DNA from: Alphaproteobacteria bacterium
GTDB taxonomy: Bacteria; Pseudomonadota; Alphaproteobacteria; Sphingomonadales; Kordiimonadaceae
Reading direction: 5' to 3'
Length of the DNA stretch: 49,022 nt
Assembly: GCA_013372975.1 (NCBI GenBank)
Contig: JABXIS010000031.1
Coordinates: 1 to 49,022, forward strand
The notes below the pieces were generated by a model. The model was not told where the DNA came from. It ran no database searches and saw nothing but the letters and a program-made list of their open reading frames with translations. The position numbers and the translations under genes were made by a program. Shown here one piece after another: positions 1 to 8,418 of this stretch. Each line of letters begins with the position of its first letter. The stretch's first letter is position 1.

Positions 1-723
1 CACCGCTTCCATCGCCGATTCAGGGTAGAAATGCGCCGCGCGCACAAGGCGTGGGTCGAACTCGATGCCGTTTTCCGCCAATGCTTCGCGGTAGCCTTCC
101 TGCCTGAGTTTCATTTCAGGGCCTTCACAGTCACCCACAAACACTATGCGCTTGCGGCCCATACGAATCAGGTGATTGGTAGCACGCCTGCCGCCCTGAC
201 GGTTGTCGCTGCCCACAGAACAATAATTCTGGTCAGGGAACTGGGCACCCCAGGTGACAAACGGCACGCGCTGTGCCGCCAGCATATTGAGCTGTTTGTG
301 AAGCGTGCTTTGCCCCAAAACGATCAAGCCGTCACACCGACCACTGGCCACCAGATTGGCCGCACTGTGATAATCGGTCATGGTCAGGTGCGAGATCAAC
401 AGATCGCAATTCTGTTCCTTGAGCGCGTCGCCAATGCCGCCAATCAAATCCAGCACGAACGGATCAGACAGGCGCGTATCCCGGCCCTGCGGCGGCGGGA
501 TAACGATCGAGATGGTTTTATCTGCATCTTCGGTATAGACGCGGTCGCGCAAACGGCCGGAATAATTGTTGCTTTGTGCCAGCGACAGGATTTTCTTTTT
601 GGTGCGGTCTGACACCAGCGGGCTGTCATTCAGTGCGCGCGACACAGTAGAGATGGAAACCCCTGCCAGCGCGGCCAGATCCTCCAGCCTGTGCAGGTTT
701 TTATCTTTTTCCTCGTCACTCAT
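1..723 (-). CDS. LacI-family transcriptional repressor (C-terminus cut by window edge)
   Basis: Open for 241 codons from ATG 723-721 to the left edge with no stop. The N-terminus carries a LacI helix-turn-helix (LEDLAALAGVSISTVSRALN, about residues 13-32), followed by the hinge and a periplasmic-binding-protein-like ligand domain (GLIVLGQST, VTWGAQFPDQNYCSVGSDN, RIVFVGDCEGPE). Such proteins repress sugar-use genes and release DNA on binding a sugar. The HTH is intact and no frameshift is visible, so this is a working gene truncated only by the window. Perfect TTTGCAAA palindromes lie just upstream, which suggests autoregulation. The ligand cannot be read from the sequence; its targets probably lie to the left of the window or include the neighbouring regulator gene. 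Confidence 0.9.
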   Translation of the reverse strand, partial: MSDEEKDKNLHRLEDLAALAGVSISTVSRALNDSPLVSDRTKKKILSLAQSNNYSGRLRDRVYTEDADKTISIVIPPPQGRDTRLSDPFVLDLIGGIGDALKEQNCDLLISHLTMTDYHSAANLVASGRCDGLIVLGQSTLHKQLNMLAAQRVPFVTWGAQFPDQNYCSVGSDNRQGGRRATNHLIRMGRKRIVFVGDCEGPEMKLRQEGYREALAENGIEFDPRLVRAAHFYPESAMEAV

Positions 724-744
724 CACACTTCCCCGCTTGCAGCC

Positions 745-762
745 TTTTGCAAATTTGCAAAA
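745..762. promoter_or_regulatory. Candidate LacI-type operator upstream of the lacI-like gene
   Basis: TTTTGCAAATTTGCAAAA is a perfect 18-bp palindrome made of two abutting TTTGCAAA units (746-753 and 754-761), 22 bp upstream of the repressor start. A third TTTGCAAA lies at 821-828, inside a 12-bp perfect palindrome (819-830). Placement and symmetry fit autoregulation by a LacI-family dimer or looping tetramer. The assignment to this regulator is inferred from position. Confidence 0.55.
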
Positions 763-818
763 ACTTTATCTTCTCTAGCTGTTTTAGCAAGACTTTCCAT
801 CACTTTGGAAGGTTTTTA

Positions 819-830
819 TTTTTGCAAAAA
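819..830. promoter_or_regulatory. Second TTTGCAAA palindrome, possible auxiliary operator
   Basis: TTTTTGCAAAAA is a perfect 12-bp palindrome centred 71 bp from the centre of the 745-762 palindrome. It lies in the 124-bp gap between the two minus-strand regulator genes. Repeated sites on one DNA face are common for looping LacI-type repressors. Confidence 0.4.
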
Positions 831-847
831 CGAAAGAGATATGGTGC

Positions 848-2662
848 TTATTCGACCCCCAGCGCTTTGAGCTTGCCCTCTTGCCATGTACGCCAGTGGC
901 CGATCCGGTTATCGCGGAGATACCGCCTGTATTCGGCGGCGGCTGTCTGGTCGCCCCGCTCGACGCTATCGTCCAGAAGCAGAAGCGCCATAGGCAGGCC
1001 AACCCAGCGCCGACCGGCAATCCGCGCCTGCGTGAAAGCCTCGCGGGCCTCGGCCAGCCCCTCAGCAACCTTGTCCTGGGCCAGAAAGATGTCAGCGCGC
1101 AACATATGGGCTGTATCCTGCATGGGTACATCATTCGCCACCGCGAGCGCCTCGTCGGCCCGTTCCTCTTTCAACAACAGGGCGACAAGTTCGTCAGCCG
1201 CACTTTCATACACCCACGCGTTTTCGGGCGTTATCGGACGCGAAAGCGTACCCACCAGCCAACGCTCCTGCTCCGCCACCTCGTCAGCGAACAGGGCGAA
1301 ATGATAATTGATCAGCATGTAATGAGAATTGTCGAACTTGCCGTCCGCCAACAGCGCCTTGGCATGATGCAGATATTCATATCTTTCACGGTCATGACCG
1401 AGCTTCGACGCCATGATCGACAGAAGCGTATAAGCCCGCACTTCTTTCACCGGTTCATTCGCAAGGCGCGACAAAGCCGCCGCATCCACCAGCAACCGCC
1501 TGACTGCCTCGAAGTCGTCATCCCTATAGGCGATCTCTGCCTGCACTTTCAGGATTTCGGACTGAATGAACAACAATTCAGCATCTGCGGCGACCTTGGC
1601 AGCCGTGTCCAACAGCCCCGCCGCAGCCTCAAACTCACCCAGTGCAATGGCTTTCCGGCCTGCAAGCCAAAGGGCAGTGGCCTCATAGGCTGGCCAGTCA
1701 CGAACGCGGCTAAGCGCCAGCAGCTTGTCGATATAGCCCCCTGCCACATCGGCATTCACTTCTTGAAGATGGCGTTCAATCAGATGGACAAGCACAGCCG
1801 GATTGTCAGGTGTTTGGTCGTGAAGGAGTGCAAGCTCCGACGTGACGAACATATCGTCAGCCAGCGAAAAATACTGGGACGACAGCACCTGTTGCACCTG
1901 TGCGACTACGGTGCCTGCGACAGCATCAATATCATCAGCCTGGATATAGGCTTCCCATGCCCGATATTGCCCCTGGAGCCGAAGCACAAGCAGATGTCGT
2001 CCGTCTGATCGGCGCAGGATACCGGACATCAGAATGTCACCACCCTCAAGGCCCAGCTTTTGCCGTTCCATATATGCGGAGTTCAGGAATTCGCGTGCGC
2101 TTACAGGGGCGCCAGATAACATCGGCACGCCCAAACCGTCGGCGATCAGGCTATTGAGCTGCTCGCGTTCCCCAGTAAGCGAGCCATCAAACCGGACATC
2201 AATAGGCAGGAAGGCGATCGGGCCACCAGCCACCAAACGGTTCTCGACCTGCTGTCTCGGCAGCCAAAGGAGGATAGCCATTAAAGCAACCCCGGCCACC
2301 GTGGCTATAATCCAGCGGCCATAACTGGTACGTTTTGGCATGGAAACCGAGCGGGGCGCTGCCTGCGCCACTTGGTCATCGAAGGGCAACTGCCACTGGT
2401 ATCCCTTTTTTGGAAAGGTCTTGATGGCATCTTGTGCAATCAGGGTGCGAAGCTTGCTGATATTCTGGAACACCACCTGCTCCGACACGGCGCGGCCATC
2501 CCAAACCGCATCAAGAATATCTTCCTTGCTGAAGATCCTGTCGGGCGCGCAAATCAACAGCGCGAGCAGGCGCGACTGTTTGTCCGTCAGGTCCACGGCT
2601 TTGCCCTGCCGGTATAAAACCTGCTGTGTGGGGTCAAACCTGAAATCGCCGAATGATATCAT
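848..2662 (-). CDS. CadC/ToxR-like membrane-anchored winged-helix regulator with TPR-like C-terminus
   Basis: 604 aa. Residues 1-92 form an OmpR/PhoB-type winged helix (FGDFRFDP, LTDKQSRLLALL, ILDAVWDGRAVSEQVVFQNISKLR, KKGYQW) with no receiver domain. One transmembrane segment follows at about 117-135. The remaining ~460 residues are mostly helical and periplasmic, with TPR-like helical pairs. This is the CadC/ToxR plan: cytoplasmic DNA binding joined to a periplasmic sensor. The ATG at 2662 is chosen because family N-termini begin directly with the first strand (MISFGDFRF); the in-frame alternative at 2692 is a TTG with no better ribosome site. It is divergent from the exported SUMF1-domain gene at 2841, so that gene is the obvious target candidate. 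The signal sensed is unknown. Confidence 0.82.
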   Translation of the reverse strand: MISFGDFRFDPTQQVLYRQGKAVDLTDKQSRLLALLICAPDRIFSKEDILDAVWDGRAVSEQVVFQNISKLRTLIAQDAIKTFPKKGYQWQLPFDDQVAQAAPRSVSMPKRTSYGRWIIATVAGVALMAILLWLPRQQVENRLVAGGPIAFLPIDVRFDGSLTGEREQLNSLIADGLGVPMLSGAPVSAREFLNSAYMERQKLGLEGGDILMSGILRRSDGRHLLVLRLQGQYRAWEAYIQADDIDAVAGTVVAQVQQVLSSQYFSLADDMFVTSELALLHDQTPDNPAVLVHLIERHLQEVNADVAGGYIDKLLALSRVRDWPAYEATALWLAGRKAIALGEFEAAAGLLDTAAKVAADAELLFIQSEILKVQAEIAYRDDDFEAVRRLLVDAAALSRLANEPVKEVRAYTLLSIMASKLGHDRERYEYLHHAKALLADGKFDNSHYMLINYHFALFADEVAEQERWLVGTLSRPITPENAWVYESAADELVALLLKEERADEALAVANDVPMQDTAHMLRADIFLAQDKVAEGLAEAREAFTQARIAGRRWVGLPMALLLLDDSVERGDQTAAAEYRRYLRDNRIGHWRTWQEGKLKALGVE

Positions 2663-2719
2663 CAAAAAACCGCCTGCCTTTTGCGGGACCAAAGCCTTGC
2701 GGCACTATAGTTAGCAAGC

Positions 2720-2741
2720 ATTATTTTTCTATTATTTTTCT
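2720..2741. repeat. Tandem 11-bp direct repeat in divergent promoter region
   Basis: ATTATTTTTCT occurs twice head to tail (2720-2730 and 2731-2741) in the 178-bp gap between the CadC-like regulator and the SUMF1-domain gene. Winged-helix regulators of the OmpR class often bind direct repeats with one-helical-turn spacing, so this is a candidate binding site. It may also simply be AT-rich promoter DNA. Confidence 0.4.
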
Positions 2742-2840
2742 ATCCGGCCTGAATTTCAGCTTTCCGATAGGACTTGCGGCCTCCTTCCCATGATGGTGCA
2801 CGCGCTTTTCCAATGCACTTTGTATCAACGAGGAAGTAAC

Positions 2841-4502
2841 ATGCAGTCTTTAGTGAAATCAATCACGGCAGCCGCTGTGTTTGTCTGGTCCGGAAACGCC
2901 TTGGCGCTGGAGCCTGACCCGATCGAGCCGCTGATGGAAACCATCCCGGCAGGCACCTTCGAGATGGGCAGCGACGAAACGAACAACACCAAACCTGTTC
3001 ACAGCGTGGCGATCAAATCCTTTGCCATGGGCAAATATGAAGTAACAGTGCGGGAATTTCGCCAGTTCATTGATGCCACGGGCTATGAGATGCCGCAACA
3101 GTGCCGGCACGAGCTGGACGCCTGGATGAAAGATGCGTCTAAAGGAAGCTGGGATGATAACCACCCCACCACAAGCGACTATCAGCCTGTTGTCTGCATC
3201 GGCTGGACGGCCGCCAACGCCTATGCGGAATGGCTGGCAGCGGAGACTGGAAAACCCTACCGCCTGCCGTCGGAAGCAGAATGGGAATATGCAGCCCTTG
3301 CCGGCGCCCGGACCAAATTCCACTTCGGTGATGACCCGGAAGGCATGGAAATCTGTGAATATGGCAACTCATCAGACCTGGCAGGCGAAAACATCCTGCA
3401 GCGCACGGCCAACACAAGCTATGTAAATTTTGGTGGCGGGCTGGACGGCTGCGTGGATCATGCAGGCTATAGCGCTATCGTCGGCATGTATAAACCCAAC
3501 CGGTTCGGCATCCATAACACCATCGGAAACGTATTTGAATTTACCGCCGATTGTTATCACAACACCTATGAAGGTGCGCCAACCGACGGCAGCGCCCGCA
3601 CCGACGGCACCTGTGAACAATATTCATTACGGGGCAGCAGCTGGCACTGGAAGGCAGACTCGCAAACCACACGCATGGGCTTCGGGCCTGATTTTGTTGG
3701 CGGCATTGAGGGTTTCCGTCTGGCGCTTGATGGCCCGGCCCCGAAAAAATCCAAAGCCACAAAGGCGTTCGAGGCGGACCTTAAGCAAGCACAGACCACA
3801 CAGCAGAAACGGTGGGACAGGGAAAGCTATCCGGCCCCTGTATCCGGACTGAAAATCAGCCAAGACGACCAGATGGTCACGCTGACATGGGACGAAAGCG
3901 CCGACGAGGAGGTCTACAACTACCGGGTATATCGCAACGTGGCCAAAGGCGGCCTGTTCCGCCAGTATGCGGACAATATTTTCACCAACAGCTTCCGGGA
4001 TGCAAACCGCCTGCCCGGCATCTATGAATATCGTGTGGTGGCAGTGAAAAACCACCTGCAGGGCAACTATAGCGATGCTGTAGTTACTCTGCCTGGCTGG
4101 ACAGCTCTACCCGGCAGGCTGGAAGCCGAATATTTTGCAAAAGCAGAAGGCGCGACCGCCCGCGGTGCCTATGACGAAACGCGTGTGAGCATGGGCCTCA
4201 CGGGTCGCGAGGGCATCGAGACAGGCGCAGTCATGAGCTATCAGGTGGAAGTTGTCGAGGCTGGCACCTATGCGCTCAAATACCGTGCCACTGCCCCGCG
4301 CAAGGGCGAAGGCTTTGAGCTGTGGCTGGACGGCAAAAGGATCGGCGCGGCAACCATCGCAGAATCCGGCGGATACTGGGATTGGCAAACACAGAAAAGC
4401 GGCACCGTTACCCTGCCCAAAGGCCGCCATACGCTGGAAATCCGGTCACGCGACAATGAATGGAAGCTCAACTGGATTGAGTTCGTACCAACAAAAAGCT
4501 AG
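2841..4502 (+). CDS. Exported SUMF1/EgtB/PvdO-domain protein with Fn3-like and CBM6-like domains
   Basis: 553 aa. The start at ATG 2841 follows GAGGAAG and opens a signal peptide (cleavage near ALA, about residue 22). Residues about 27-295 form a formylglycine-generating-enzyme-type sulfatase-modifying domain (IPAGTFEMGSDE, KYEVTVREF, YRLPSEAEWEYAA, GNVFEFTADCY, LRGSSW, EGFRLAL). A fibronectin-III-like segment follows (about 329-420), then a CBM6-like module (RLEAEYF, GYWDW, LNWIEF; about 421-553). Active aerobic formylglycine-generating enzymes carry a cysteine pair just after the RGGS strand; none is present after LRGSSW here. It is therefore probably not a sulfatase activator but a secreted carbohydrate-binding or lectin-like SUMF1 protein. 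Substrate unknown. Confidence 0.85.
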   Translation: MQSLVKSITAAAVFVWSGNALALEPDPIEPLMETIPAGTFEMGSDETNNTKPVHSVAIKSFAMGKYEVTVREFRQFIDATGYEMPQQCRHELDAWMKDASKGSWDDNHPTTSDYQPVVCIGWTAANAYAEWLAAETGKPYRLPSEAEWEYAALAGARTKFHFGDDPEGMEICEYGNSSDLAGENILQRTANTSYVNFGGGLDGCVDHAGYSAIVGMYKPNRFGIHNTIGNVFEFTADCYHNTYEGAPTDGSARTDGTCEQYSLRGSSWHWKADSQTTRMGFGPDFVGGIEGFRLALDGPAPKKSKATKAFEADLKQAQTTQQKRWDRESYPAPVSGLKISQDDQMVTLTWDESADEEVYNYRVYRNVAKGGLFRQYADNIFTNSFRDANRLPGIYEYRVVAVKNHLQGNYSDAVVTLPGWTALPGRLEAEYFAKAEGATARGAYDETRVSMGLTGREGIETGAVMSYQVEVVEAGTYALKYRATAPRKGEGFELWLDGKRIGAATIAESGGYWDWQTQKSGTVTLPKGRHTLEIRSRDNEWKLNWIEFVPTKS

Positions 4503-4519
4503 TCACTGAAGGCAGCAAA

Positions 4520-4545
4520 AAGGGGCGGCCAACCGGCTGCCCCTT
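4520..4545. terminator. Bidirectional intrinsic terminator between convergent genes
   Basis: An 11-bp stem (AAGGGGCGGCC / GGCTGCCCCTT, one G-T pair) with loop AACC. The minus strand continues into TTTTT and the plus strand into CTGTATTTTG. It sits between the SUMF1-domain gene and the converging gntR gene and can end both transcripts. Confidence 0.75.
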
Positions 4546-4573
4546 CTGTATTTTGTATTGGATCAAACATAAC

Positions 4574-5284
4574 CTAGTTCGGCCTATCTGCCTGCATCTG
4601 AAATAGCCGCATGGCTTCATCCAGCATCTTCTTCATATTGTCCCGTGCGAGTGTACCGTCACCCGCAAGGATCGCATCCGCCACGGCCCTGTGGTCTGCC
4701 ACGCTCGCCGACTTCACGCCCTTGATACGGTTCGAAACCCGGATACTGAAGGTGAGCGCCGTTTCAACAAGGCTGTCCAGCATCATCATGAAACGGTTGT
4801 TGCTGGCTTCCAGAACGGAGATATGAAAGGCGATATCCGATTGCAGGGCATCGCTTTCCCCGCGCGCCGCACGTTCCATCTCCTCGATGGCTCCTAGCAG
4901 CTTCTTCTTTTGCTCTTCAGTGGCGTTGGTGGCCGCCAGGAAAGCTGCCTCGGGCTCAAAACCCTGCCTGATCTGCGTAAATTCGATCAACAGTTCGAAA
5001 GACAGTTCGCGATTAAGGAGCCAGAACAATACATCCGGGTCCAGCAGGTTCCAGTTGGTCTCCTGGGTGACTTCTGTGCCGCGCCGTGGCCGGGCGGTCA
5101 GGAGGCCCTTGCCCGTCAAAATCTTCACGGCCTCGCGCATGATGCTGCGGCTGACGCCATATTCCTCGCACAGGTGCGCTTCTGTCGGGAACTTGGTTCC
5201 CTTCGAGTATTTTTCCGACACGATTTCGCTGCCCAATCGCTGAACGATATCGAATGTCAGATTGTGTCCCCCGGAACGGCGCAT
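4574..5284 (-). CDS. GntR-family (FadR/FCD subfamily) regulator of the galactose/galactonate operon
   Basis: 236 aa. The N-terminal winged helix (GTKFPTEAHLCEEYGVSRSIMREAVKILTGKGLL, about 29-62) and the all-helical FCD effector domain (about 95-228, with AFHISVLEASNN and DHRAVADAILAGD) are typical of FadR-type repressors; E. coli DgoR of D-galactonate catabolism is in this group. It is the last gene of the minus-strand operon, 30 nt after the lactonase gene, and an AT-rich copy of the regional promoter element lies in that gap, which suggests autoregulation. An aldonate such as galactonate or a keto-deoxy intermediate is the likely ligand, inferred from context. It is the best candidate for the factor that binds the repeated TTTATATGATAATAA-like sites. 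Confidence 0.88.
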   Translation of the reverse strand: MRRSGGHNLTFDIVQRLGSEIVSEKYSKGTKFPTEAHLCEEYGVSRSIMREAVKILTGKGLLTARPRRGTEVTQETNWNLLDPDVLFWLLNRELSFELLIEFTQIRQGFEPEAAFLAATNATEEQKKKLLGAIEEMERAARGESDALQSDIAFHISVLEASNNRFMMMLDSLVETALTFSIRVSNRIKGVKSASVADHRAVADAILAGDGTLARDNMKKMLDEAMRLFQMQADRPN

Positions 5285-5294
5285 ACCTTTGTCC

Positions 5295-5310
5295 TTTAAT
5301 ATGATAATTT
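5295..5310. promoter_or_regulatory. Copy of shared AT-rich operator upstream of gntR
   Basis: TTTAATATGATAATTT lies in the short gap before gntR. It shares ATATGATAAT with the site upstream of the TonB receptor at 14263-14281 and resembles the sites at 11114, 21895 and 29841. It fits autoregulation by the adjacent GntR protein. Confidence 0.5.
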
Positions 5311-5314
5311 GACT

Positions 5315-6205
5315 TCAGTTTAGCCCGTAAAATTTCTTCTGGGCAACACCTTTCACATCGGTCTCATACACAAATAGATGTCCGGCCAGTGGATTGCTGG
5401 CCAACATGTCCCCATCCATCTCCCACCGGGCAGTAGAGACGTAAAGATGGTTCATGTCTGGCCCGCCAAATTCCACGCAGGCAACATGGGCCGCATCCGG
5501 CACTTCAAGCACGCAGGCGATAGACCCGTCCGGCCGGTAGCGCACCACCTGCCCCGTACCCCAGTGTGCCGACCAATAATGATCCTCGCTATCCACAGTT
5601 GCGCCGTCAGCACCGGCAGGAGCATCAACGGCAGCAAATATTGTTTCGTTATCGTAACAACCAGTCGCAGGATCATAATTCATCTGTTTGATGGCGCCTG
5701 TCGGCGTATCAGCAAAATACATGCGTGTACCGGCCTTGTTCCAGGCCAGCCCGTTGGAGATGCGGATTCCCCCCATGTGGGTTTTAAGCACTCCGCGCTC
5801 CAGCGAATAAAGCGTGCCCTTGAGGCCGTTCGCAATGGCCGCATTTTCCACCATGGATCCGGCCCAAAAGCGGCCCTCCCGGTCAAGCCTACCGTCATTG
5901 AGGCGCACCCCTGGCGTATTTGCGTTGGTTTCGACGACCAGCGTGCGTTCACCACTTGCAGGCTTATAGAGATAAAAGCCAGAGGCAAAAGCACAGATCA
6001 GTGTGTGAGGGTCATCTGTCAGGCCAAGGGAGCCAAGACGCTCAGGCAGGTCATACACCGTTGGCTCTTCCGCCCCGTGCTCGAGAGCATACAGCTTGGC
6101 GGCATGAATATCTGTCCACCAAACCTGCCCGAGGCGCGGATCACAGATAATACCCTCTCCGAGGATATTACCAACAGGGATTATGGTCTTCAGGGTTGCC
6201 TGCAT
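5315..6205 (-). CDS. SMP-30/gluconolactonase/LRE-family sugar lactonase
   Basis: 296 aa six-bladed beta-propeller of the SMP-30 family. Metal-binding positions are recognisable: Glu in LGEGIICD (about residue 17), Asn in RISNGLAWN, and Asp in GATVDSEDHYW. RLNDGRLDREGRFWAGSM is the usual family strand. It should hydrolyse an aldonolactone, here most likely D-galactono-lactone formed by the SDR dehydrogenase, to galactonate in the cytoplasm. The ATG at 6205 starts 1 nt after the symporter stop; longer in-frame extensions run back into the symporter gene and lack family similarity. No signal peptide. Confidence 0.88.
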   Translation of the reverse strand: MQATLKTIIPVGNILGEGIICDPRLGQVWWTDIHAAKLYALEHGAEEPTVYDLPERLGSLGLTDDPHTLICAFASGFYLYKPASGERTLVVETNANTPGVRLNDGRLDREGRFWAGSMVENAAIANGLKGTLYSLERGVLKTHMGGIRISNGLAWNKAGTRMYFADTPTGAIKQMNYDPATGCYDNETIFAAVDAPAGADGATVDSEDHYWSAHWGTGQVVRYRPDGSIACVLEVPDAAHVACVEFGGPDMNHLYVSTARWEMDGDMLASNPLAGHLFVYETDVKGVAQKKFYGLN

Positions 6206-6206
6206 C

Positions 6207-7766
6207 TTACCACCAAGTGATGTAAAGCGCGGCCAGCACCAGCATGGTTGCAACCGCTGCCGCATTGAACGAGGCGGAGGTGGCAAAGTCAACATCGCCA
6301 ATACCATCGGCTGTTGCTGTGGGCGTTTTACTCATAAGCGACACACCGATCGCGAGCCCGGCACAGGCGAGGAACACAAGACCCACCCGGTCCATGAACG
6401 GCAGCGATGGCCACCATGCCCAGCATGCTGCCGACAATACAAATGACCCGATCGCCGCAGCAAGCGCACCCGTTGCGGTTGCCCGGCGCCAGAACAGGCC
6501 CAAGAGGAACAGCACCACAATGCCGGGTGTAAAGAAGCCGGTGAATTCCTGAATATACTGGAAAGCCTGATCAAATTGGCCCAGAAGCGGCTGGGCCGTA
6601 AGCATGGCCACGATGATGGCGAGGAGCGCCACACCGCGCCCGATCGCCACCAACTTGCCATCGGCAGTTTGCGGGCGAAAATGACGGTAGATATCCATGG
6701 TGAAAATGGTGGAAATGCTGTTCATCATGGACCCGAGCGAGCTGAGGATCGCGGCAATCAGGGCCGCAAACACAAGGCCCTTCAGCCCCGCAGGCACTAG
6801 CTTCATCATTTCAGGGTAAGCCTGATCAGGTTTCGAAAGATCGGGGATCAACACCACCGCCGCAATACCCGGAAGCACCACGAAGATCGGCATCAGAAGC
6901 TTCAGGCCAGCAGCCAGCACAATGCCCTTGCGGGCCTCGTCCACGGACTTGGCCGCGAGCGCACGCTGGATGATATATTGGTTACAGCCCCAATAGGACA
7001 GGTTCATCACCCACATGCCACCCACAAGCACGGATATCCCCGGCAGGCTGGCGTAATGCGGATTGTCGGGCGACAGGATCATATCGAACTTCTCAGGCAC
7101 TTCGGCTGTGAGAATATCGAAGCCGGCAACAACGCCCGCGCCGCCGCCCACCTGATCAAGCGCAAGCCACGCAATCAGGATGCCGCCAAACACCAGAAGC
7201 ACCACCTGCACGATATCTGTAAGCGCCACGGCCTTCAGCCCGCCATAGAGGCTGTAGGCTGTTGCCAGAAGCCCGAGAAGCAGAAGACCATAGGTTTTAT
7301 CGACACCTGCAATGGACTCCATCGCCAGCGCCCCAAGCCACAGAATGGCCGTGAGGTTTACAAACACATAAAGCGAGATCCAGAAAACAGCCATGACCAT
7401 GCGAACGCTGTGGTTATAGCGCTGTTCCAGATACTGGGGCATGGTGTAGATGCCCTGGTTGAGGAAGATCGGCAGAAAATATTTCCCCACTATGATCAGC
7501 GTGATAGCGGCCATCCATTCGTAGGACGCGATCCCGAGCCCCAGCGCAAAGCCAGAGCCAGACATGCCAATGATTTGTTCAGCAGATATATTGGCCGCGA
7601 TCAAGGACGCGCCAATGGCCCACCAGGGCAGCGCCTTGCCCGCGAGAAAATAATCGCTTGCATCCTTTTCGTGGCCTGCCTTTTCGCGGCTAACCCACTG
7701 TGCAAGGCCAATGATCATCAGCGCATAAGCCGCAATGATCACCAGATCGATGGTTGCTAACTGCAT
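6207..7766 (-). CDS. Sodium/sugar symporter, vSGLT-like (SSS family)
   Basis: 519 aa with about 14 hydrophobic helices. The N-terminal half is strikingly like Vibrio SglT (YFLAGKALPWWAIGASLIAA, NISAEQIIGMSGSGF, SYEWMAAITLIIVGKYFLPIF, YSLYGGLKAV), so this is a sodium-driven hexose carrier of the inner membrane. vSGLT carries galactose and glucose. Here the gene sits between dgoA (34 nt upstream) and the lactonase gene (1 nt downstream), which strongly suggests galactose as substrate. It supplies the cytoplasmic sugar for the oxidative pathway encoded around it. Confidence 0.92.
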   Translation of the reverse strand: MQLATIDLVIIAAYALMIIGLAQWVSREKAGHEKDASDYFLAGKALPWWAIGASLIAANISAEQIIGMSGSGFALGLGIASYEWMAAITLIIVGKYFLPIFLNQGIYTMPQYLEQRYNHSVRMVMAVFWISLYVFVNLTAILWLGALAMESIAGVDKTYGLLLLGLLATAYSLYGGLKAVALTDIVQVVLLVFGGILIAWLALDQVGGGAGVVAGFDILTAEVPEKFDMILSPDNPHYASLPGISVLVGGMWVMNLSYWGCNQYIIQRALAAKSVDEARKGIVLAAGLKLLMPIFVVLPGIAAVVLIPDLSKPDQAYPEMMKLVPAGLKGLVFAALIAAILSSLGSMMNSISTIFTMDIYRHFRPQTADGKLVAIGRGVALLAIIVAMLTAQPLLGQFDQAFQYIQEFTGFFTPGIVVLFLLGLFWRRATATGALAAAIGSFVLSAACWAWWPSLPFMDRVGLVFLACAGLAIGVSLMSKTPTATADGIGDVDFATSASFNAAAVATMLVLAALYITWW

Positions 7767-7800
7767 AGTGCCCTCCCCAGAGCCTGAAACATATTGCTGA

Positions 7801-8418
7801 TTATTCTTGCGCGGCCTTATAGGCGGCGACGATCGCGTCTGCCTGCGCCCGTACCTCTGCCACCGTCATGCCGGGGCGGTAAATTTCTGTGCCAATGCCG
7901 AAGCCGTTCACCCCTGCCGCCAGCCAATCACCAAGATTGTGGGCGCCCGCGCCACCCACGGCATAAAGCTTCACATGAGCAGGTAACACCGCCCGCGCGG
8001 CCTTCACAAACGAGGGCCCGACAACACCCGCCGGGAACAGCTTCAGGTGTGTGGCACCGGCGGCCACAGCCGCGAAAGCCTCTGTGATGGTTTGCACACC
8101 CGGCATCGGGATCATCCCGCGCGCAAGCGCGCCCCTGATCACATCTTCATTCATATTGGGGGCCACAATGATCTGCGCGCCTGCATCCTCCAGCCCAGGC
8201 AACATGGCCGGGTCTGTCACCGTGCCCGCGCCCGAAATAATATTGGGGAATTTCTCGGCAAGCAGGCGAATGCTCTCCACCGCATTCGGTGAATTCAGCG
8301 GCACTTCAATCACATCAATACCGGCTTCCACAATGGTTTCCGCCACCGCGACAATCTCATCTGGCCTGATACCACGCAGGATGGCAACAATCGGCGTTGC
8401 AGGATTAAAGACCGGCAT
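7801..8418 (-). CDS. dgoA: 2-dehydro-3-deoxy-6-phosphogalactonate aldolase
   Basis: 205 aa class I KDPG/KDPGal aldolase. IVAILRGIRPDE, VIEVPLNSPNA, ISGAGTV, IVAPNMNEDVI and the Schiff-base lysine in THLKLFPA match E. coli DgoA closely, including the PLNSP signature of the galactonate branch. It splits KDPGal into pyruvate and glyceraldehyde-3-phosphate, the last step of the De Ley-Doudoroff pathway. The start at 8418 overlaps the end of dgoK by 14 nt, so the two are translationally linked; the longer open frame upstream is only dgoK read out of frame. Confidence 0.93.
   Translation of the reverse strand: MPVFNPATPIVAILRGIRPDEIVAVAETIVEAGIDVIEVPLNSPNAVESIRLLAEKFPNIISGAGTVTDPAMLPGLEDAGAQIIVAPNMNEDVIRGALARGMIPMPGVQTITEAFAAVAAGATHLKLFPAGVVGPSFVKAARAVLPAHVKLYAVGGAGAHNLGDWLAAGVNGFGIGTEIYRPGMTVAEVRAQADAIVAAYKAAQE

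Noticed and set aside
793-812. Short inverted repeat as terminator of the CadC-like gene
   Set aside because: The stem is only 6 bp and no T-run follows on the minus strand.
881-2008. Plus-strand open frame of 375 codons
   Set aside because: Antisense of the CadC-like regulator, whose winged helix and membrane segment are clear.
2841-4502. Formylglycine-generating enzyme that activates the sulfatase at 39300
   Set aside because: The cysteine pair needed for catalysis is not visible after the LRGSSW strand, and the genes are 35 kb apart.
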